The notes under the pieces were generated by a model. That model made no database searches, had not been told where the DNA came from, and was given only the letters and a program-made list of their open reading frames with translations. A stretch of DNA of 21,573 bases. Source: a virus. This document shows positions 14,995-19,879 of this stretch, in pieces (the first letter of the stretch is position 1; the number at the start of each line of letters is the position of its first letter). The stretch lies in IMG/VR virus record IMGVR_UViG_3300034105_000690, positions 1 to 21,573 of that record, one strand, 5' to 3'. The translations under genes were made by a program, and so were the position numbers.

Positions 14995-15007
14995 AATACT
15001 ATTTATC

Positions 15008-15277
15008 ATGAACAAATTAAAAAGCAGAAATTATAGATGGGTAACTCTTTATGGAAAGCCATGTATTTGGAATTTAAAAACAGACGAATGGGTAATTCAA
15101 ATAAATGATGGTAGGATATATTTTACAGGTGAATTCAGTTCTTATAAGACATCGGATGAAATATATACGGATTTATATGTAGCGAAAAGTGTTTGCACAC
15201 ATTTTTTAAATTCATATTTAGAACGTGAGAATGATGATTTAATAAAGCATATACAAAGGTTAACTGATGAGATCTAA
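15008..15277 (+). CDS. Early hypothetical protein (89 aa)
   Basis: I place the start at ATG 15008-15010, preceded by the A/T-rich ACTATTTATC, like the leaders of the next genes. The frame is open back to 14,912 but that part is the hammerhead 1 sequence. The product begins MNKLKSRNYRWVTLYGKP and looks like a small beta-strand protein (WVIQINDGRIYFTG) with a C-terminal helix (DDLIKHIQRLTDEI). The gene is strongly AT-rich compared with its surroundings. Its TAA stop (15275-15277) lies inside loop II of hammerhead 2, so a terminating ribosome would cover the ribozyme. Function unknown. Confidence 0.72.
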   Translation: MNKLKSRNYRWVTLYGKPCIWNLKTDEWVIQINDGRIYFTGEFSSYKTSDEIYTDLYVAKSVCTHFLNSYLERENDDLIKHIQRLTDEI

Positions 15278-15307
15278 ATGATCGAAACGTCGTGAGACGT
15301 CTTAACC
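15258..15307 (+). ncRNA. Hammerhead ribozyme 2 (type I)
   Basis: Stem I GGTTAA (15258-15263) pairs with TTAACC (15302-15307). CTGATGA at 15264-15270; stem II GATC/GATC (15271-15274 and 15280-15283) with a 5-nt loop; GAA at 15284-15286; stem III ACGTC (15287-15291), GNRA tetraloop GTGA, GACGT (15296-15300). The triplet is GTC with cleavage after C15301. Stem I is open (type I), so the core stays on the 3' end of the upstream mRNA and the downstream RNA starts with a clean 5'-OH TTAACC leader, 22 nt before the ATG at 15324. Confidence 0.94.
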
Positions 15308-15323
15308 ATAAAACATATTTAAC

Positions 15324-15404
15324 ATGAGAGACATCCTATTTTGGGTATTGGTAGCGGTGCTATCAATCACAGTACATTTATTAACCCCTACATACTACAG
15401 ATAA
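15324..15404 (+). CDS. Micropeptide with one TM helix (26 aa)
   Basis: MRDILFWVLVAVLSITVHLL is almost wholly hydrophobic and ends PTYYR. The start lies 22 nt after the hammerhead 2 cleavage site behind the leader end ATATTTAAC. Its TAA overlaps the next ATG (TAATG), supporting translation. A single-helix membrane peptide; function unknown. Confidence 0.6.
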   Translation: MRDILFWVLVAVLSITVHLLTPTYYR

Positions 15405-15481
15405 TGGGACAGAACTTAAAAGACATCGGACTTGCCCTAGTACTATGGGCAGTATTTATAATAGTAGTATCAATAATCTAG
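15404..15481 (+). CDS. Micropeptide with one TM helix (25 aa)
   Basis: MGQNLKDIGLALVLWAVFII continues VVSII and ends at a TAG whose last G is the first base of hammerhead 3. It is coupled to the previous micropeptide by TAATG. Both peptides lie on the fragment that hammerheads 2 and 3 would excise. Small single-helix peptides of phages can act on host membrane proteins, but nothing specific shows that here. Confidence 0.6.
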   Translation: MGQNLKDIGLALVLWAVFIIVVSII

Positions 15482-15535
15482 GTTAACTGACGAGTCCTGA
15501 TTGGACGAAACACCCCACTACGGGGTGTCTTAACC
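15481..15535 (+). ncRNA. Hammerhead ribozyme 3 (type I)
   Basis: Stem I GGTTAA (15481-15486) and TTAACC (15530-15535) are identical to hammerhead 2. Core CTGACGA (15487-15493; the variable seventh core position is C), stem II GTCC/GGAC (15494-15497 and 15503-15506) with loop TGATT, GAA (15507-15509), stem III ACACCCC (15510-15516), loop ACTAC, GGGGTGT (15522-15528). Triplet GTC, cleavage after C15529. The downstream RNA again has a 22-nt leader before ATG 15552. Stems II and III differ in sequence from hammerhead 2 but keep pairing, which is covariation in favour of function. Confidence 0.94.
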
Positions 15536-15551
15536 ATTAAATATATTTACG

Positions 15552-15737
15552 ATGAAGAAATCAATCTATCAGCACATCGCTGACACGTACAAGGACGAGG
15601 TTCCAACATTGGAACAAGTGACCGCAGTAATAACAAGAGAAATACCAAACATCTACTCACCTAACCACACGTTTGAGGAGTTATCTTTGGACATTTACAA
15701 TAACTATAAAAACTTTATCGCATCATGGAAACAGTAA
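15552..15737 (+). CDS. Early hypothetical protein (61 aa)
   Basis: Starts MKKSIYQHIADTYKDEVPTL, 22 nt after the hammerhead 3 cleavage site. It looks helical, with ITREIPNIYSPNHTFEELS in the middle. The stop TAA overlaps the next gene by 13 nt. GC-richer codon use than its two AT-rich neighbours. No known domain. Confidence 0.7.
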   Translation: MKKSIYQHIADTYKDEVPTLEQVTAVITREIPNIYSPNHTFEELSLDIYNNYKNFIASWKQ

Positions 15738-15913
15738 TTTTTGAAATAGAGTTTAACGACGGCAGAATATTTAGAGTTTTCTGCGCTAACAGAACTCAAA
15801 AAAATAGGGTCCTAAGGACCACAAGAAAAAATGTAAAATCAATAACCGAAATAGCGTGTGGAATACACACTACTTCAGAATACGAATATTTCTATGATAC
15901 TACAAAAATATAG
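15725..15913 (+). CDS. Early hypothetical protein (62 aa)
   Basis: The product begins METVIFEIEFNDGRIFRVFC, a beta hairpin-like N-terminus, followed by a basic stretch (RTQKNRVLRTTRKN) and an aromatic, acidic C-terminus (TSEYEYFYDTTKI). AT-rich. Overlaps both neighbours in different frames. Function unknown; the basic middle could contact nucleic acid. Confidence 0.65.
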   Translation: METVIFEIEFNDGRIFRVFCANRTQKNRVLRTTRKNVKSITEIACGIHTTSEYEYFYDTTKI

Positions 15914-16118
15914 AAGGCAGTTTAGCGACAAGGCAATAGCGGTTGACCACGGAGGTCAGCCGTTCTTCATACCGAACACGTTCGAGCACTACATACTAGA
16001 GAATGACCTAGTAGAGATAGACATACCGAATTGGTTCCTAGACAAACACAGAGACACGCTCCTACAGATAGAGCGAAATACTAACTTATTAATAAAAAGA
16101 CTATGCGACCAAGGATAA
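15894..16118 (+). CDS. Early hypothetical protein (74 aa)
   Basis: I prefer ATG 15894 (MILQKYRRQFSDKAIAVDHG) to an in-frame ATG at 15858 because it leaves a 20-nt overlap, similar to the other junctions, and the first 12 codons of the long form are AT-rich antisense-like filler within the previous gene. The product has VDHGGQPFFIPNTFEHYI and a helical C-terminus (KHRDTLLQIERNTNLLIKRL). No known domain. Confidence 0.65.
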   Translation: MILQKYRRQFSDKAIAVDHGGQPFFIPNTFEHYILENDLVEIDIPNWFLDKHRDTLLQIERNTNLLIKRLCDQG

Positions 16119-16282
16119 CAGTAATTAATCAGACCATCAGGTCAATCAGGGAGCGTGAGCAGAAGTTTACGGCGCTTGTAAAGTACGAGTGCAAGGACAA
16201 CCCACAACTGAAGTGGCACGAAGCCAAGCGAGAGGTAAAGTACAGAATTTTTAATAAGACAATAGGATGGATACAGCAATAG
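16103..16282 (+). CDS. Early basic hypothetical protein (59 aa)
   Basis: ATG 16103, stop TAG 16280-16282. The product begins MRPRITVINQTIRSIREREQ and is basic and helical (KWHEAKREVKYRIF). It overlaps the previous gene by 16 nt and the next by 16 nt in different frames, the same tiling as the rest of the operon, which supports it. Confidence 0.65.
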   Translation: MRPRITVINQTIRSIREREQKFTALVKYECKDNPQLKWHEAKREVKYRIFNKTIGWIQQ

Positions 16283-16431
16283 TAGTTGAGACGGGAGAGA
16301 GTGTAGAGATACTGCACAGAGGGTTTGATATTGTAATAATACAATTCAGTGACGGGACACAGAAACTTGTGAGACCCGATGAGGTTGGACTAACTAAAAG
16401 AAAGAGACCAAAGTTATGGAGCAAATTGTAG
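16267..16431 (+). CDS. Early hypothetical protein (54 aa)
   Basis: ATG 16267, stop TAG 16429-16431. The product begins MDTAIVVETGESVEILHRGF and looks like a small beta barrel or SH3-like strand set (DIVIIQFSDGTQKLVRPDEV) with a basic tail (TKRKRPKLWSKL). It overlaps both neighbours by about 16 nt. Function unknown. Confidence 0.65.
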   Translation: MDTAIVVETGESVEILHRGFDIVIIQFSDGTQKLVRPDEVGLTKRKRPKLWSKL

Positions 16432-16607
16432 AGAGAGCCTTCGTGAAGGCAATGGTCAAGGTCATGAGCCTAGAGGACGAGTTACAACAAATCGACAGAC
16501 AAATGTACGATGAGGGTCACCTTGAAATCATCAGGACAAGTATAGAGCGCGACCTAGAGGCGTGGAAATTAATCTTAAAACTAATTCAGAATGAAAGCAA
16601 AAGATAA
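16416..16607 (+). CDS. Early helical hypothetical protein (63 aa)
   Basis: MEQIVERAFVKAMVKVMSLE leads into EDELQQIDRQMYDEGHLEI and EAWKLILKLIQNESKR. It is wholly helical and amphipathic, possibly a coiled-coil dimer. Overlaps the next gene by 17 nt. No known domain. Confidence 0.68.
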   Translation: MEQIVERAFVKAMVKVMSLEDELQQIDRQMYDEGHLEIIRTSIERDLEAWKLILKLIQNESKR

Positions 16608-16779
16608 AGCAAAAGAGTTGGTTGATAAGTTTATAAACGCAACCGATTATAATGGCTATGGTCAGCAATGCGCATTGATAGCAGTTGATGAGATATTAAA
16701 AAATAATAAAATTTTATTTGAAGATTCTTTAAATGATATTTATTGGCAACAAGTTAAACAAGAAATAGAAAAATTATGA
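16591..16779 (+). CDS. Early hypothetical protein, AT-rich (62 aa)
   Basis: Begins MKAKDKAKELVDKFINATDY and has the block GQQCALIAVDEILKNN, a pattern (KAKELVxKF...CALIAVDEI) common in small proteins of Bacteroidota phages and prophages, function unknown. The gene is strongly AT-rich while both neighbours are not, so it may be a recent import. The stop overlaps the next ATG (TGA/ATGA at 16776-16779). Confidence 0.72.
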   Translation: MKAKDKAKELVDKFINATDYNGYGQQCALIAVDEILKNNKILFEDSLNDIYWQQVKQEIEKL

Positions 16780-17066
16780 AAGCAAAGGTAATAGTAAGTA
16801 GGGGAGAATACGGATTCGGACACACGTGGTGTCTAGTCCTAGAGACAAAGAAGCACCACCAACGATTCTACCTAGGTAGTGATGGAAAGTTCTGCACAAG
16901 GGTACTAGGCATGACACCATCAGAGGTGGTGTTCAGGATAGGCACCCGTGAGATAGACAACGACACGAAGGGCAACCGCATATTGGCTAAGTTCATATGC
17001 AAACAACTAAACATTAACGGACACAACTTCAAGCGCATCGAGGCGTGGGGGTTGTGTGCACAATAG
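16776..17066 (+). CDS. Early hypothetical protein (96 aa)
   Basis: MKAKVIVSRGEYGFGHTWCL starts a likely alpha/beta protein with VLETKKHHQRFYLGSDGKF and a C-terminal LAKFICKQLNINGHNFKRIE. The His/Cys residues do not form a clear metal-binding pattern. Coupled to the AT-rich gene before it by ATGA. No known domain. Confidence 0.7.
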   Translation: MKAKVIVSRGEYGFGHTWCLVLETKKHHQRFYLGSDGKFCTRVLGMTPSEVVFRIGTREIDNDTKGNRILAKFICKQLNINGHNFKRIEAWGLCAQ

Positions 17067-17074
17067 CACTACAA

Positions 17075-17296
17075 ATGAAAGAGGAGTATATCAGGATGCG
17101 CAATAGTGGGCAGTATAACATAGAGTGGTTCCATAAGTACTACAGAAGCAAGGGTGGCAACGATGTGCCCTTGCAGACGTTCCACATGGTGTTTCAGACG
17201 GCCAACCTAGATCAGGTTCTAGAGAGAATAGATAAGGAGTATGAATTGACATCATTGTATGATGTAAATAATAAACTAATAAAGACATGGCAATAA
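17075..17296 (+). CDS. Early hypothetical protein (73 aa)
   Basis: I choose ATG 17075 (MKEEYIRMRNSGQYNIEWFH), 8 bp after the previous stop and preceded by CTACAA; a start at 17045 would add ten residues that overlap the previous gene. The product is helical with many Tyr/Arg residues (KYYRSKGGNDVPLQTFHMVF). It overlaps the ferredoxin start by 10 nt. Confidence 0.66.
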   Translation: MKEEYIRMRNSGQYNIEWFHKYYRSKGGNDVPLQTFHMVFQTANLDQVLERIDKEYELTSLYDVNNKLIKTWQ

Positions 17297-17589
17297 AGAT
17301 AACAGACGACTGCATCAACTGCGGACTGTGTGAGCCAGTGTGTCCGAACAACGCGATATACGAGCCTGACACGGATTGGAGATGGAGCGACGGCACGATC
17401 CTAAAGGATGATACACCACAGGCACCACGTTCAAGCGACGTGTTCTACATCGTGGAGGAGAAGTGCACAGAGTGTGTAGGCTTCTACGGTGCGCCACAGT
17501 GCGCGGAGGTATGTCCTTCGAACTGTTGTGTGCCTAGCACGTACGAGACAGATTTACTAACTAAAAAACATAGACTACATGGAAATTAA
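17287..17589 (+). CDS. 2[4Fe-4S] ferredoxin
   Basis: A 100-aa protein with two cluster motifs: C9-x2-C12-x2-C15-x3-C19-P and C60-x2-C63-x8-C72-x3-C76-P. The order TDDCINCGLCEPVCPNNAIY, a spacer with SSDVFYIVEEKC, then TECVGFYGAPQCAEVCP matches small bacterial ferredoxins of about 100-117 aa, the type common in Bacteroidota. Such proteins carry electrons at low potential in the cytoplasm. All eight ligand cysteines are present, so it should be functional. It is an unusual cargo for an early phage operon, where it overlaps both neighbours by about 10 nt; redirecting host metabolism or supplying a radical enzyme are possible roles (inference). Confidence 0.93.
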   Translation: MAIKITDDCINCGLCEPVCPNNAIYEPDTDWRWSDGTILKDDTPQAPRSSDVFYIVEEKCTECVGFYGAPQCAEVCPSNCCVPSTYETDLLTKKHRLHGN

Positions 17590-17809
17590 AAACGGGAGGT
17601 GGACGCGCAATGGAGACGCGCTCACGGTAGCGGACAACCAAGACTTCACAGACAGACTTGTGAGAGTGAAAGAGTTTGCACGTGGACGCGAACTAACACA
17701 TAGCAAGGTTCAGGTCTTGTTCAGGATATTGGACACAGACGAGTTGGTTGACGACGCGCTTAACTGCGTGTTGGGGATGAGTAACAGACAGATAGCACAG
17801 TTGTTCTAG
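17579..17809 (+). CDS. Early hypothetical protein (76 aa)
   Basis: MEIKNGRWTRNGDALTVADN starts a small protein with a helical C-terminal half (LTHSKVQVLFRILDTDELVD, then MSNRQIAQLF). The final MSNRQIAQLF resembles the recognition part of a helix-turn-helix, but this is weak. Its TAG overlaps the GTG start of the next gene. Confidence 0.66.
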   Translation: MEIKNGRWTRNGDALTVADNQDFTDRLVRVKEFARGRELTHSKVQVLFRILDTDELVDDALNCVLGMSNRQIAQLF

Positions 17810-18099
17810 TGGAGGTCGGAGAGAGGGTTGTGTGCGTTGATTCTAGTAAGTTGCCGCACACGTGCGACGAGTTGTCGTCAGACGTTCCCAATTGGGTGGT
17901 CGACGGCAGTCAGTACACGATAAGAGAGATACGGGAGCACGACTTCGGAGCAGTCGGCGTGTTGTTGGAGGAGATAAGGAACGAGCCTAGGTACTTCAGG
18001 CTCATAGATAAGGTTATAGAGCCGATGTTCAAGATATCGAGGTTCAGAAGACTGAAGCCGAGAGAGGTTCAGGTCTTGGAAGAAATAAACGCCATCTGA
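17809..18099 (+). CDS. Early hypothetical protein with GTG start (96 aa)
   Basis: The frame starts with GTG at 17809, overlapping the previous stop (TAGTG). The product begins MEVGERVVCVDSSKLPHTCD, followed by VVDGSQYTIREI, GAVGVLLEEIRNEP and a C-terminal SRFRRLKPREVQVLEEINAI. The sequence of strands suggests a small SH3-like barrel (GERVVCVD...GQxYTIREI) as in several phage and KOW-like domains, but I cannot name a family. No ATG is available at a suitable place. Confidence 0.66.
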   Translation: MEVGERVVCVDSSKLPHTCDELSSDVPNWVVDGSQYTIREIREHDFGAVGVLLEEIRNEPRYFRLIDKVIEPMFKISRFRRLKPREVQVLEEINAI

Positions 18100-18112
18100 T
18101 GAAATAGGATCC

Positions 18113-18227
18113 TTGTAAAAGATACAATGTAGGCCGTCTGTGTGCGTGAGTCAAAGTAGGAATCAGGTGGCAATGAATTCATAGTCCTACAAACACAGAC
18201 ATTCTTTGACGGCTCGGAAAGACGAGC
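18113..18227 (+). ncRNA. Structured RNA with pseudoknot, upstream of tRNA-like
   Basis: Between two genes, this segment folds densely. Hairpin TTGTA/TACAA (18113-18127). GTCTGTGT (18136-18143) pairs with ACACAGAC (18193-18200). Inside, TAGGA (18157-18161) pairs with TCCTA (18185-18189). GTCAAAG (18150-18156) pairs with CTTTGAC (18204-18210), crossing the first stem, so a pseudoknot. After one base comes hairpin GCTCG/CGAGC (18212-18227) with loop GAAAGA, then five bases to the tRNA-like element. An alternative GCCGTC/GACGGC pairing (18133-18138 with 18207-18212) is mutually exclusive with parts of this, which would allow a switch. No known family recognised. Confidence 0.65.
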
Positions 18228-18232
18228 AAAAC

Positions 18233-18304
18233 AGTCAGGTGGCAGTAATTGGTAACTGCGAAGCATTATGCATAGAAATACAGGTTCGAATCCTGTCCTG
18301 ACTA
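18233..18304 (+). tRNA. tRNA-like element with abnormal anticodon arm
   Basis: Acceptor AGTCAGG/CCTGACT (18233-18239 and 18297-18303), D arm GCAG/CTGC with GG in the loop, T arm ACAGG-TTCGAAT-CCTGT (18280-18296), discriminator A18304, no encoded CCA. Between D and T arms are only 20 nt (18260-18279), two or three too few, containing GCATTATGC, which cannot form a 5-bp stem with a 7-nt loop. I therefore assign no anticodon. Confidence 0.65.
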
Positions 18305-18323
18305 CTAACTTTAAACAACAACT

Positions 18324-18566
18324 ATGAAGTACAGAAGTATAAGTGGAGAGTATCTGTACCTATTCAATTGGATAGGTGGTGGTTTTAACGATGTGTGGGC
18401 AAGAAGCAAGCGCGAGGCCTACGCAAAGGTTATCAGAGAGAGTAAGAAACACGAGAAGGAGTACCCGACGCACGTGAAGTTAAGGCCTGACTACGGGTCT
18501 ATGAGACGTTGCACGTATGAGGAGTATCAACAACAAAACAGAATGGGATGGTTACTAACAAATTAA
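18324..18566 (+). CDS. Early hypothetical protein (80 aa)
   Basis: First gene after the 18.1-18.3 kb RNA, 19 bp downstream of the tRNA-like element. It begins MKYRSISGEYLYLFNWIGGG and is rich in aromatic and basic residues (DVWARSKREAYAKVIRESKK), ending MGWLLTN. The WARSKREAYAKV segment resembles the Trp/Arg-rich helix of small phage single-domain proteins. No known domain. Confidence 0.7.
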   Translation: MKYRSISGEYLYLFNWIGGGFNDVWARSKREAYAKVIRESKKHEKEYPTHVKLRPDYGSMRRCTYEEYQQQNRMGWLLTN

Positions 18567-18571
18567 ACAAG

Positions 18572-18709
18572 ATGAAAGAAGAAGCACAAAGAATTTTAGA
18601 GTTATTCAACGGGGACTACGCGAGTGGATTGAAATGTATTAACGAGTTGATACGTGAGACGGGAGCAAAGTATTGGTACGACGTAAGGAGAGAGTATGAA
18701 CAAGCGTAA
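18572..18709 (+). CDS. Early hypothetical protein (45 aa)
   Basis: ATG 18572, stop TAA 18707-18709, five bp after the previous gene. Starts MKEEAQRILELFNGDYASGL and is entirely helical and amphipathic (KCINELIRETGAKYWYDV). It overlaps the next gene by 14 nt. Function unknown. Confidence 0.65.
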   Translation: MKEEAQRILELFNGDYASGLKCINELIRETGAKYWYDVRREYEQA

Positions 18710-18938
18710 GAAGGTAAAGGCGCAGTTGATGTACTGCCTGTGCAGTCTACTGCTAGAGTGTTTGGACGAGTTGAAGCCAACCACGCCAAGGATGATGAAG
18801 TTCAGGGACGACCTGATAGGCTTCTGCGAGGAGTTGAACAACGAGGTGGCAGACACCAACGTGATACAGAGGGGTACGTACTTCCAAGAGTTAAGTAAGA
18901 AGGTTGACACACTAATAAGAAAGAACTATGAAGAATGA
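18696..18938 (+). CDS. Early helical hypothetical protein (80 aa)
   Basis: MNKRKKVKAQLMYCLCSLLL opens with a basic patch and a hydrophobic, Cys-containing helix, followed by ECLDELKPTTPRMMKFRDDL and a final KKVDTLIRKNYEE. Helical throughout. Overlaps both neighbours by 11-14 nt in other frames. No known domain. Confidence 0.68.
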   Translation: MNKRKKVKAQLMYCLCSLLLECLDELKPTTPRMMKFRDDLIGFCEELNNEVADTNVIQRGTYFQELSKKVDTLIRKNYEE

Positions 18939-19320
18939 AATTTGGAGGGACGCGACATGGTTCCACAAGTCGACAAGGCTTGACACACCGTACTCGAAGT
19001 CAAGGATATTCAAGGGTATCAAGATCGAGAACACGGACGGGGAGATAAAGATCCTGAACACAAAGTTAAACGGGGACTTCTACCAGGAGGTATCGAAGGA
19101 GGAGTACAGGATGTTCTATAGGCTAGGGTTCGAGCAGGGGTGCTACGAGATGTGCCTAGCCAACTATAGGATGTCGCTGAATACAATCATCCGTAGCATA
19201 CGTGATGAGATAGGGAACCGAAACAATCAGAAGCACTATCAGTATCTGAAGACAATGAGAGTGAACCTAATGGAGAAGTACACTAATGTTTTAAAAATCA
19301 AGTATAATGGAAGTATTTAA
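18928..19320 (+). CDS. Early hypothetical protein (130 aa)
   Basis: MKNEIWRDATWFHKSTRLDT begins an N-terminal beta-rich half (RIFKGIKIENTDGEIKIL, LNGDFYQEVSKEEYRMFYRL) followed by a long helical half (ANYRMSLNTIIRSIRDEIG, NNQKHYQYLKTMRVNLMEKY). It lies directly upstream of the annealing protein and overlaps its start by 14 nt, so it may belong to the recombination module, but I recognise no domain. Confidence 0.7.
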   Translation: MKNEIWRDATWFHKSTRLDTPYSKSRIFKGIKIENTDGEIKILNTKLNGDFYQEVSKEEYRMFYRLGFEQGCYEMCLANYRMSLNTIIRSIRDEIGNRNNQKHYQYLKTMRVNLMEKYTNVLKIKYNGSI

Positions 19321-19879
19321 GAAGTTGTCGGCCATCAACGTGAAGGCAAAGATTGAGAAGAAGGGTAACGTGGAGTACCTATCGTGGAGTAACGCGTGGG
19401 GTCTAGCCAAGCAAGAGTTCCCAACCACACAGAGGAGAGTATACGAGGACTTAGTCACGGGTCTGAACTACTTCAACGATGGCAAGACGGGTTATGTCAA
19501 GGTGGGTATAGAGATTGATGGCCTAGAGCACATCGACTACCTACCAATTATGGATTTCCGTAACAAGTCTATAGGTATTGACGCCATCACATCGATGGAC
19601 GTGAATAAGACCATACAGAGGAGCACGGTTAAGGCAATCGCAATGCACGGTCTGGGTCTGTCGCTATGGAGCGGAGAGGACTTGGTTACAACCACGGCAG
19701 TTGCTAAGAAACCTACAGGCCCGATAGAGTTGACCATAGGGGACGAGAATTGGGACAAGGTCATCAAGTACATCAAGGACAACAAGCACCTTGGATTGGC
19801 TAACATAGTCAAGAACCTTGAGACGAAGTATAAAATCAGTACTAACATTAAAAAAGAATTAGCAAAACATGTTGGATAG
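19307..19879 (+). CDS. DUF1071/Sak3-type single-strand annealing protein
   Basis: A 190-aa protein whose N-terminal ~130 residues match the DUF1071 (Sak3 type) pattern: LSAINVKAKIEKKGNVEYLS at 7-26, SWSNAWGLAKQEFP (26-39), then LPIMDFRNKSI, VNKTIQRSTVKAIAMHGLGL and SLWSGEDL (about 105-130). These phage proteins bind single-stranded DNA and anneal complementary strands, working with an exonuclease in Red-like recombination. The C-terminal part (GPIELTIGDENWDKVIKYIK) resembles the helical tail seen in several family members. The exonuclease gene overlaps its end by 11 nt, the classical two-component arrangement. Confidence 0.85.
   Translation: MEVFKKLSAINVKAKIEKKGNVEYLSWSNAWGLAKQEFPTTQRRVYEDLVTGLNYFNDGKTGYVKVGIEIDGLEHIDYLPIMDFRNKSIGIDAITSMDVNKTIQRSTVKAIAMHGLGLSLWSGEDLVTTTAVAKKPTGPIELTIGDENWDKVIKYIKDNKHLGLANIVKNLETKYKISTNIKKELAKHVG

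Noticed and set aside
14912-15007. N-terminal extension of the 89-aa early gene
   Set aside because: The frame is open, but the sequence is the type III hammerhead ribozyme plus its flank; the ATG at 15008 has the same kind of A/T-rich leader as the next genes.
18094-18130. CTGATGA at the end of the 96-aa early gene as a fourth hammerhead
   Set aside because: No stem II followed by GAAA and no stem I/III partners can be drawn; the string is the ATC-TGA stop context.
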